From positions 6,456,316-6,520,315 of the forward strand of contig CM030835.1 of NCBI GenBank assembly GCA_018105865.1: a stretch of 64,000 nucleotides of DNA. The letters are read 5' to 3'. Within the stretch, counting starts at the first letter, position 1; the number at the start of each line of letters is the position of its first letter. Positions 24,409 to 37,254 of the stretch are shown here, one piece after another. The translations under genes were made by a program, and so were the position numbers. This DNA is from Metaphire vulgaris. Lineage: Eukaryota > Annelida > Clitellata > Crassiclitellata > Megascolecidae. The notes below the pieces were generated by a model that had not been told where the DNA came from, did no database searches, and saw only the letters and a list, made by a program, of their open reading frames with translations.

Positions 24409-27400
24409 TTAACAAACACTCGTAACCACTTTCTCTTCCTCGCAGAACTTTTCGTCATGGCGATAGACGAATGCTACCTTTGCTTTAGGTGATGATGATG
24501 ATTTACCTGGAGACTTGGCAGGTGAAAGTGGTGGAAGAATGCTACTTACAGGCCTTGAGGCCGAAACTAGGAGCTGCCGTACGGTGTCAGGTATAGCATC
24601 CTTGTTTGGTAAATTATCAAACAGGGCGGCATGATTAAGAGGAAGATGGTTGGGAGTGGTTGGTTCAGAGACTGGAAGGGTGGCAGGACTGGAACCAACC
24701 CTTGCGGCTGTTGTTACTGGTGGGAGAATTCTGTCTGTCTCGTAGCTTCTAGGGCCGCGGGCAGCAGCCTGAAAGCTTTTGTCTGAGTAGGCCATTGCAG
24801 CAGAATTCCCCTTGTATTTACAATGGTCAGCGATGACTTCAGACAAATTTTCATTTCTTGCATAGTGAAATGGCACTGATCGCTGTGCATTTGGAGTAGG
24901 AATAATGGCATCAGTCATGCCAGATGGATGAATAACCAAAAGCGGTGGCATCTGTCGTGTCAGAGGAGATGTAGCATTGACCGTGCTGACAGGCTTAACC
25001 TTGTTCTTTGAGCCTTTTGGCCGACCACGCTTGCGCGTCGTCGGCAGAGGCTGAATTGGCGTTCCACGCGCTGAAGAAAGTGAAAGAGGAGCGGCCTCCT
25101 GCTGAGATTTCTTGACTGCATGAGGGTAGGACTTCTTCAAAGGGTAATCGCCGCTACCTAATGCAACATCAGATTCCAGTTCAGAATGCAAGCCAACGCC
25201 TTTGTCATACTTCATTCGATCACCAGGCAACAACATTGAAGCTCTTGGAGTCATTTTCAAATCCTCGCACGAGATTGGCCGAAGCGGCACCAATCGGCAC
25301 ACAGTGTGGATTTGCCGAAGATGTGGCGGAGGTAGCAGCAGATGACGGAAGGCCATCCCTAGCATCCCTGGATCCAACATGGAATCCTGGCACAAGATTC
25401 AAATGCTCAGGTCGAGCACGTGGCACAGCATCCAGTGGTTGATGGACTATTTCTGCTGCTGCTCCTCCTCCTCCAGGCATCAACACCGGACTGCGCTGGT
25501 GTGTAAACAGGGTCAAAGCTGGTGGAGCACAGTTCTTCAGATGAGCCTCTTTCAGCTCAGGAGATCTAATCAGCTTCGTCAAACCATTCGATGCTTCAAA
25601 CGAAGGAGCAAATGGCATTGTGTATCCACTTCTGGAAGTGGACACTACACTATTATACTCAAGTCCAGACAAAACCCTGTGAAGATACGTTTCTTTCCAG
25701 AACAGTGCCTCTTCTCGTGCTGCCAACTGTTTCTCTCTTGCCTTTAGTTCTTTTTCCTTCTCCACAAGAAGCATCATCTTTGTTACAATTAGCTGCTTTT
25801 TTCGTTTGTATTCAGATTTGAACTTCATAAACTCGCCGATTGTTGAAGATGAGTCTGTAATTTAGTAGAAAGAAATGCTTTGGTGATAATTAATATGCCC
25901 AATCAAAATTAAGGCACAGTAATCGCAAATGATGTCTAAAAGTTAACCTAGAATCTTGACAACAAGGCAATGAGGCAGTCTATCATAAAGAACATCAAAA
26001 CAACCAGTAGATAACATCTTTGCCGTAGACACCACAAATACCATACACAGACCAATCAAGAAGAACATCATTGCATCAAACTCAATTTACTGTTCTTTAT
26101 TAAGTGTATTTACCAGATGGGACCAGATTTTCATAAATGTCCTTTTCTGCATCAGGGGAACAGCTCTTTGTTGCACTTTTCCACACATTGCAGCCACGTT
26201 CAAAAGGTGTCACTACCATTTTCTTGGTCAAGTCTAACACTCCTACTGAACAAAAGTCATGCAAAGTCCTTAATTGTTTGATTTCTTCATAATGCAGCAA
26301 CAAGAATACTATAAATGCTAAAGTAATGCCTTCTCAATAAGCTATGCTACACAAAACACTTTTGAATATTTAAAAAACTAAAAGAGTCAATACAAACTTA
26401 TTTCAATAATGTCCAAAGCATATCATTTATCATAACATAATGTAAACTACTAACATAACAATCTCAATTTGACCATCACAATGTTTCACTTTTTAACCTA
26501 ATCACAGTTTTGAAGATAAAATAACAAAATTTTGTGACCAGGCAATTTGAAAGCATCCACATTATTGATGAGCTTTTTATTTAATAATATACACATATAG
26601 AATAACCACAGCAGTGATTCTGACTGCTCCAGTGAGCAAGCACACAGACACCTAAGTGAATTTTTCTCACCCCCACCTTCCCCTCCAAGTCATGGCATTG
26701 GCTAGATTTCAGACAGTGCTGTGTTTATTTCGCACGTGCCAATTTCAATGGTTACTTATATAGCAATCACCAGGCAAACCATGGCAACAGCACTGCAGCC
26801 TTTTAATAGCATTATTACAAGACAATTAATACTAATTTATGACAAAACTCCTAAGAGTTCCTGGTTTTAGTAGATTTACTGCAAACAATTAAAGTAATTA
26901 CTATGCACCTAGCACCCACAAAATAAATGCTTTGATGGTCATTTGATGACTTCACTTATACAGCCAGAAATCAATCCTATGACAATAAAACAACAAGAAG
27001 CAGCAAATTGGATGATGACATTGAATGAGTACAGCTGCTCACTTGACTCAGAGTTTTGTGTTTCATTGACTGAAACTTTAGCACTAAGATCGATTACTTC
27101 CAGTTCAGGCAAATGAACTTCTAAATTGCACAAAATGACAAAAGTTACAATAACAACTGAGAAAATTAATAAACAACAGCAGACAAATTCATCGCATCCA
27201 ACCAAAGAGGAAGAACAACAAAGAAAGATTAGCAGATCAAGTGGTGAGCCTCATGTATGCAACAGCTGAACCAAATAATATCCTAGTATATAAGGTTTCA
27301 GCAATGTCACATATATATTGTATTAAGATGGAGGCTGTGTTTCAAATTCTCATAAAATTTCCAGATAAATTGTCTACCATCATGATGCTTTCACAATAAA

Positions 27401-29671
27401 GACATTAAACTTACATCCTCAATCCTGCTTCTCATTACCGATGAATAATTAACTGTAGCCAAAAAGATCATCTTTAAACTGAATAGGCCGTAATTATATT
27501 TATGACTTTTGAATCAACTTTCTCTGTATCTAACACTTGGTGCACTATCTATAATTCTATAAATTGCTTGGAACTGAACTGAAAATATTTATAATTATTA
27601 TATATATACAGATATATTTTCCAATTAGAGATTCAAAACTTCTGCAGCAAAACTTATTTGAAAGATCAGCAATTTCATATAATAGTAATGTACTGTAAGA
27701 AAGGTATAACAAATATACCTTAAAATCTTGAGTATAGTGCACACTTTTAACTCAGAATTTTCCATAAAGTTATGGTTGTGTATATTATATTTGTATAATA
27801 CCAAAATTAAATAAATTACACATCATTTTATCTGCACTTTCCTTAGCGTTTAGCATAGCATTTGAACAGCAAAGCAGGTGGCATTAAATAGGGGAGAGAG
27901 AGAGATGGAGAGGAACTAAGAGAAACAATTTGTAAGGAGACAGGGTGGAGGCAGAGAGGGGAAGATGACATGGAGATGCATTAATGACTTTATTGACAGC
28001 TGGAGTCCATTGTTGGTAGAGAGCGTCTGCTGTCAGAAGAAAAGGGAGAGAGATGGAGAGAGACAATTTGCAGGGAGACGGAGAGGAGAGGGCGACAACC
28101 AGTGAATCTCTTGATATTTGCACAATTCACAGTTCTGTCAGCAATAATTAAACTTACCAGAGGTCAAGTAAATTGACTTTACCTTTTGATCTGCACCCTA
28201 GAAAGCCGTGTGCATTATGCTCCTGTGAGCATTATACTCAAGATTTTACGGTGAACAAAATAAAACAATCTAATTCGGAGATCAGCCCAGATATGCATGC
28301 TAAAACTGAAGTGAAAATACTGATAATAATCAGAAAGTGGACCTACTGTGTTTGACTGCATCTTTGTTCAAATCACCAAGAACCAATTCAGTGGTAAACT
28401 GCTGTCCACTTTCCTGAGTAGATCTGCCATCGTATGGGGCAGCTACGGCAACACGCGGCTGAGCAGCAACATTCGGCTTCTCAACTGCGTCCGCGTGCCC
28501 TTTATGAATGATTGACTGACAATTCATGGATGACTTATCCGCATCAAAGACATTCTGAGAAGTGCCGTACAATTTCTTGAGAGGCAAAAGCCGAGCCGCA
28601 GGCACCAAATCGGACTTGCGAGGACCAACGATTTCCGAATTGTGGGAGGACTGTTTCTTCTGAACGAAATGGCCAGGGGAACAGCTCCTCATCTTTAACT
28701 TCACATCTAGGCCTGGATGAGGCCAACAAGGCGGAGTACCAGAACTTGAACAGAGTATTGTTGAGTCAGTGTGACTGATTTTCTCATTCAGTTGTGGCAA
28801 GATGCTTTGTGAACCATTTGAGAAAATCAGATCTGTTGAAGAAGCAGCAGAAGGCCGTCTGTTAGCTGCATTCAAATCTAAAAGAAAAACATAATAATAA
28901 TAATAACAACAACAACAAACAGAATAGTCACTTTGGAATTATATGTATGCATAAAGAAGAATCAAAATAGAATGTTATCTTAATATCTAGTAAATAATAT
29001 AATATCATATAAAAAGACATAAAACAATGTTTTAACCAAGATAGTAGAAATACATTACCATATACAGCGTATGAATTTTGACGCCAGTCATGAAGATATT
29101 CTAGTTTCTCAGGAGATAACGAGGCTGATGCAAAGACCTCCTTATTTCTTGCTTCTTCTTTATCCATCTGAAATTCCTCTAACACCCGTGGAATGCCTAC
29201 AGAGTGATGGACAGAATCAGTATGATCTTTAATTTCGGGCAAAATGGAGTTAGAACCCTTGTGTTCAACTTCCTTGTTCTTTGATACTGGCAATTCCACA
29301 TCCATTGAATTAGTATTTGCTTCTTCCACAATGAGAGGAAGAATTCTATTAATCTGTTCTTTGGCTTTTTCCTCGTAAACGTGCGGCCAAGAACTAATTT
29401 GGCCGCCATCTGGTATTTCATTTTGATTTGGGAGCCAGTTTTTCCAGTTCTGATTGATAACAGGTTCATCTGAAATCAGAATATATCATTGATAGTCATA
29501 CAATACTTGATATGTGTACTCACATTCATTAGGTATTTACTTTACTTGAGTACACATTCGATACACTTACTCAGGGCTTTTTTGTGCCGGAGCGAGGTGG
29601 AGCGGTGCTTTTTGCAAAATTAAATTATTAAATAGAAAATTGTACATTGGTGTATTGTATTGATTATAATC

Positions 29672-29718
<47 letters not shown>

Positions 29719-32655
29719 ACGTACGCCATGTTGACAAGTGACTTCCGACTGTTGCGCTCCAGAAAATATTTTTTTTCAAATAAAGCCCTGCGCTTACTTT
29801 ACTCGAGTACACATTTGATACCTGTACTGGTACTCAGAATTATCATAATTGTACTTGGAGTACTGGTGCTCATAGTAGGAATCATTGTATATGGTTTGTA
29901 CAAATCCAATACTGCTTGCAGACCTGTGATAATTATAATGTGTACAGTTGCATATAGGAACCTCTCCCAAAGTCAAAGCAAAATGAATACTGCTGATTGC
30001 TGCTGAACTAATACAAAGATCTGCACTCAGGTAAACTGGAAATCAATGCTAAACAACACACTTTCTGTATTACAAAAGGTATCTATCTTTTAAAACAGGT
30101 TTAGAGTCAGTTCCATTGAAAATGAGTTAATGACTCTAGTAGGACTGGGACTCATTTTTCTGTTTCACCTTCTGTAGGACATAAGAGTTATAATAAAGGT
30201 GTTGACACTGTGTAGACCTACTAATTTCCACACACATTTGAAACCTGAAACACTGATCTTAACTTTAGTCAATGCTCATCATTCTTGACCTAGTTATACC
30301 TCACATAATTTTCATTTTAAGAATCGAAAGGGGGAACTGACAGCAAGTATGTTGCAGATAACTTGAACCTTAAAATTCAGCTTTGAGAGTGGGCAAACCT
30401 GATTAATCCTTGAAACCTGCAGCAGTGCATACCTAATCCTAAAACCTACCTGAAAATATAACCTTTGTTCAAAAGTATCTATTGAAGATCACATTTCAAT
30501 ATCACAATTTAACTGCAAGCGCATATCATCAGCTGCGGCTATTTTTAAGTAAAGTGTGTGCCATTCAAATCAAACCTCAGCGATAACAAAACAAGCCTCA
30601 AGATTTACTAGAGCAGCCATTATGACATGCTGGCGAGAGGCCATGTCAAGGTTCTACACAGTTGACACCAACGATGTCATCAATGTAGGCCAGGAATGAA
30701 AAACCACAACAACTGCAATATGCACACAAATCTTTATTTAGCTGCCACACTGTCTCATAGTTATGACTAAAACAAACCATAGACTGATGACTTTGCATGA
30801 CTAGGACTAATTCAGAGGGAACATCAGATACACAGAACGGATAATACAAAAAGAGGGATGCACATCCATTTCACATTTATAATTACAACAGAAGCAGTTA
30901 CAAGCAAATAAAATTTCTATTGGCATTTTTTACCAGTGACAAAACTCATGACTTACTGAAATTTTCTTCTGCCATCATTTCTTTGTAGGAACTGTTAGCA
31001 ACCTAAAATACAACAGATATAATATGAGAGACTCAACTCGGGAAAATATTTGGTTAACAATCAACAAAATCTATATATCTAATTGGGAAAATGTAACACA
31101 CATAAAGTCACAAAATCTTGTAAAGAGACAAGTTGAAAAATGCTTCCAAAATCAGATATATTGAAATAGCCAATAAATCATTTAAGATCAACATCTTTAA
31201 GTTGAGAAAAAATAATGACACTAAATTTATAGTAAATATACAACATTGCTGTTGCAACAGGCTGTTAGATTATTCTTGCTGCACTCACATTTTCTTTCTC
31301 TTCCTTAATTCTGATGGATGAGGAATCGGACAATACAGCACGCCGACCACCAGAAACTCCAAAGAAAGTTGAGGCTGCACGCGAGATGAAATAGCGACGT
31401 CGCCTAACGGTGATCGGAACTGTTGTTTTGCGAAGTGGCTTCCGACCAAATGGATACAATTTGCTCTCTTAAAGTAGAAGACCAAATACTTTTCATGCAG
31501 CATGTTTCTCGTATTCATCAAACAACTCAATAATTAATAAAATCAATTGGATGAAACTTGCAACTGCTTTAAAGTAAGGGTAAAAAGGTAAAGGTTCACT
31601 CCTCAATGCCCACGGGGTCCAGAGCCGATCCTTGGTTTTTACCCATCAGCCTATAAGTAGCTAAGCCATTCATCTATGAATGGTGGACAGTCATTCTGCC
31701 AAACCTATGGTTACCATCGCAATGTTGTCATTTCTACTCATTCTACCCACTGCAATTGAGTAAAGGCTGAGTCAGCCCCCAACTCTTTAAAGTAGAAAAC
31801 CTTACTTTCATAATTAATATATATACTTGAGTGCAAAGGCAAAGTTAATTCAAGATCATCAGATTTCCTGATTAAAATGTACTTTCGATTATCTGTTCAG
31901 CTTTGATCCTAGTTTGTGTTCTACTACTATTTTAAATTTCTTGCTTCAAATAAAAAGAAGTATATGCAAATAGTTTTTTGTAATATATCTATAGAATGCA
32001 AAAGAATTTATACAGCACTTATTACATTTCTAACTTAGAGGAACTCCTGTTATAATTAGGAGTGTCACTGCAAAGGCATCACCCACAAATTGTACTAAAA
32101 CTATCACACAGACAGTGTAAATCCATAAAATCCCTGCATTATAAACAGCAGAACATGCAACAACATCTTAGTTTGCATTCAATGCACAATTCATTGCATC
32201 AGTTATAAGATATATAATATTATCAGAAAATATAAATAGCAACTGATAGTGTTTAGAGTATCAGAAAAATATAGTACCAAAGTCATAAATTAAACATTTA
32301 ATCATGAAAATGCAAATAATTCTAATATTGCACCAAAGTGGTTTCTCTTTTTCTTTTTGCAGTCAACTCACATGCTGAATATTCTTGGATTGTACAACAC
32401 TGTTACAAGGATATTACTGGTATTAGTCAATAGATCAGAATTGGCTAAAAACACAGCTGCTAAGGACAGTTTATCACCTATGTTCAGTGCTCATGTACCA
32501 GTAATACATGCCTATTTAAATTATGCACTACACCATTAGACCCAACTCATCAAGGTATTCACACATTACTTTTACACAACAGTTGGTATTCTGAATAAAC
32601 CAGAAAATTCAACTTCAATACAACTTCTGTTCACTTGCATTTGTTTCACCATAAT

Positions 32656-32739
<84 letters not shown>

Positions 32740-35700
32740 GCATACAGTTCCTGAAGGTCACATTAAATGTGAGCTTAGGTCTGATTTAGGATCACACAAC
32801 CTCTCGGAATCGATCAACTGGCGGAAATGCCTGGTGACAGAATTGGTACATTGAAAATAAGACTGCAATTAAAGATCACATGCTGTCATTTTCAAAACGG
32901 CAATGACTATAGAGAAACTTTTCATTTTACATCCTTTACACAGCAAAAAATAATTCAAAACTCACAGACACATGCTAGTCTCATTAAGAAGAACAACTGG
33001 TAAACAGTCAAACTCTAGGCATATTATTTTCACTTGCTATTTAGCATCACACGGGAAATCTCCACAGCAAATTCGACAGACACAGTCTTGCACAATGCTA
33101 AAGAGTCCTGCTCCAATTTTACTAATTTTCAGAGCAAAAAAAAGCAACAATTGGTCAACATCGATGAGAATTATAAAATGAAATCTGTCCAAATTCATTC
33201 TGTTGGTCAAAGAAAATCCTTGGAAAAATCGTAACACAACTGAATTTGGCCAAGATCGGTTCATCAACCTCATGCCAAATGGTCAAGTACGCTGCCACGT
33301 CAACTACAGCTTCAACCTTAAATAAATGCTGCTTGTATAAATTTAATTCAGGATACTCTTTATCAAGACAATAACCATACAAATTACTTAACCTATATCA
33401 GCAATAAAGATATTGGTTGCTCTTGATTTTTGAAAAGCAACATATCTGCACCCCTTTAAAATATAATGGACACATTAAATCAAATATATCCCAGAGATAA
33501 GCTGCACCTAATACAAGAAACTTTATACCCATGGTAAAACAGGAAGGGCATTGCAGATAAAATTTCACACATAGAAATCTCGAGTAATTTCTGCTGCCAT
33601 TGTCGTCATTGTCAATGTCACAAGCCAAAAGAATAAACAACATGCTGGCTTGTCAACATCGTAATTAGCCAATATCAGACCTTCCTAGGCAATGTTTTCC
33701 TTTCTCTAATTTCTTTCTTTCACAAACTCTATTAAATTATTCTATAAAACAAAACTGCAATTATGTCAATATATATTCATAATTAACTGCAATTAATTTT
33801 GCCAGGGCAAAAATAAAACAGTTGGTTGACAAGGCTAAAAGGCTCTTTCCAGCAAATAAAAGAAACAAACAGGAGAAGCAACTTCATGTTTTCCACCAGA
33901 TAAAAAAATACTGTATCTCTCATAAAGTATCCTTGAAAGGCATTTGCTACTTTCTGTTAGTGCAACCAATCTCATCTATGCCAACTATTAATATAATAAT
34001 GGTGCTAGGCAGCCAGAAAATTTTAATAAATGAAAATATATGGCTTTTTCAATTAAGACACCCATGCTAAACACATCTCCACAGAGTTAAATTAAAAGTA
34101 AGTAGAATTTAATGCACTGCAAGTACTGGTTGCCTATTTGGCAACTTCAAAGATAAAGTAGATGTCAATAGTTAGTATTTCAGTGGCATTCACTTCAAAG
34201 CAGTGATTGCCACTGCTACCTAAAACTCTTTTTTTCGACACAAACACGCATGCAAACTGATCAGAATAGCTGTTTAGGAACTAATAGGAAGAATATTCAG
34301 AGCCATGCTATGACACACTTTTTCAAAGGGTTTTACCCAAGCAAGTTAGTCACCACTCTTTCAAATAACATCATTGCAGGCAGAAAAGTAACCAAAAAGT
34401 TGCAGTCATCTGAACATTCTCTCTTGACAAAGTTTACCTTTGTTTTAGACCAAAACTTAGTCTTATTATTAGATACCCTAGAAAAAAATGAAGGAAAATG
34501 ACTGTCAACAGCCTGATAGAGCATGACACATAAAGAAGAAAGAATACAAATAAATAAGATGCAGATATTGTTGAATTCGTTTACACTTCACTTTCAAGAG
34601 TGGAGAAAAGCAAACGATGAACTTGACACATGAAAAGAAGAAGCAAAGCCAATCAAACTACTTCTCTTATCATTCATCACTGACTTTCACTTTTGGTTCG
34701 TCTTAGAAATGTACAGCAACAAAATTAATAGATCATTTTGAACAATACCGTACAATAAGCACAGCAAAATATAATGTAGTTCGTGACATAAATAACTGCA
34801 TATGCTGTTAAAAGTGAGGTGAATTTTTTTACATGCAGTAAGTCATTTTACTACTTTTGACATACAAGGTAGTCTAAATATGCATCTTCTAAGCAATTGC
34901 AATACATTAATATCCAGAAGAAATCTCTTAATTGAATGATTAGCATAAAAAATATTATTTACATGATCATTAGCAAGGCATATCAAAATCAGTCCGGGTA
35001 TATAGTGAATCAATCACTGACAAAACCAGTCATATTTTCTGGAAACTGCTTTTGCTTTCACAATTGAAACAGGGAAGTTAGTCAACACAACATGACATGG
35101 AGTCTCAAGCTACCCACACAAACTTCCAAAAACTGAAACACTAATAATAATAATAGACTGGTAGATTTTGAAACAAACCCAGTGCTTAATTGCAGACAGA
35201 TTAATCACAACTACCATAAAAACAGAATCAGAAACTTAATGTCAGCCTCTCCCATTAACTTCCTTCTATCATTTAAAATTTAAATTTACCAGAAATGCAA
35301 ACAATTATCAGATGGCTTTAACCAAAACATTTATAATCAAAATTGTTATTATTGCAAGTTCTGAACCTACAATTCAAATATTATTAACTATTTCATTATT
35401 CACTGGTGCATAAAGTCTTAATGTGAAAGAAGAATTTAAACACAGTACATAGGAGGGTAGATCAGCATTAGCTTCTCTTTCCGTGGGACTGGGAAATGAT
35501 CACTTGATTATATGAGCAGCCACTCTGGGCAATAATATAAGTCAACTCTTGTTGAATGCCTTAGTTATAGCAGAAAGTAACATTTGCTTTAATCACTAAA
35601 GCAAAGTGTCAGGCAATGTTAGCCAAGTAAAGTAAGTAAGTAAAATCTCGTGGATTTCTATAGCGCCTTGGAAAGCAGCACAACAGTAGCTGCTTATTCT

Positions 35701-37198
35701 TAGGCGCTCAGCCTCTCTTAAAATAGCTATAGGAAAGGTGTGGGATCAGCCAGGCAATGGTCAATATCCGAAGGGCAGTGAGGCTAGCCAAAACAGTTAA
35801 TGGTAACCAAAACAGAGCATTACCTCTTCTGCAAAACTAATGTGAAATCATTTGCTTACATTATTAATACTCTGTTGAATGACATGGAATATATCTTATC
35901 TATCTTACCTTTCAGAGCTACTGTACTCCATCCTCTTAGCTCTATCCCTGGTCGGCCATGTTTTCGGTCAACAACCAATGGTCTTCTCAGTGTGCCCCAA
36001 GCATGAACCTCCTTGTTCCTGAAGCGAGGTTTTGAATCAGTTGGCCCTATCCTTTGGAATGCTCTTGACGCCAGTATGCGTGGCTTAGCTACTCCTAATT
36101 CTATGGCCCTCTTTTTGAAACGACTTAAAACTTATCCTTTGCCAATACACAGTAATTTGCTGTGGGAGCGCTTCTGAGCGATTCTTCAGAAGAGGTGCTA
36201 TACAAATATTTTGTTACATTACATTATGTTGGTACTGTTTAAACTGAAGACAAACATATTAACTCATGGATTAACACAGCTAAGAAAACTGACAATTATG
36301 CTAATATTAAGTCTGGACATAATATCAATTTTACAGGATTGTATCTGTTTTGACTTTGTCATTAACAACATATCAACGAATGCCATAATTGCTTCTGTGT
36401 AACTATTATTAAACAATAAATTTAATACATGCAAACAAAAACTAATTACTATATATAGTGTAATTTAATGCATATAACAACATTTAATTACTCTGTCTGT
36501 GCTGTGTAAACACACATGAGGAAGACAAAAAACAAGGTGCACTTTGACTGCATAGAAAAAGACTCAAACCAACAGGGTTAAAGATAGAAGGAAAGACAAC
36601 AGCAAGAGAAAGAAAGACACTCAAGAAACTGGCAATAAACAGAGAACAATGGAAAGACTTCATTTCAGAGTCAATAACTGGAAGTAGTTGAAGACAACAA
36701 CTTGATGTTGCTTAAGTTTCTGTAAGATAACATTCATGGTTGAAGACAATAACTTGATGTTGCTTAAGTTTCTGTAAGATAACATTCATGATGCATTACC
36801 AGAAACCCCATAAGATAAAATAAGCAAAAAACACTATGCACTATGTAATTAATATAGCTCTTAATTAGGGCTGTCAAATTGATACTTAATGTAAATGGAA
36901 ATTACTAGAATCTGTGATATCTGGAATCATGATCCTGCTGTAACCAGCTGTTGAAATATTTTTTTAAAACTGTCCATTGTATTTAGAAAACTTAAATGCA
37001 GTCTGATACTTCATCTGAAATGGTTCAGGGTTAAAGGCAAGTTACATTTTTATTTTAATGGATCTTTAACCCATGTCCCAATTGACAAATTATGCAAAAC
37101 TTCCTAAAAAGAAGCAAAGACAGAGAGAGAGAAAAACCAACAGACAGCTGCACATAGACATAAACACTGACAGATATAGAAGAAGGGACACAGAGATT

Positions 37199-37254
<56 letters not shown>

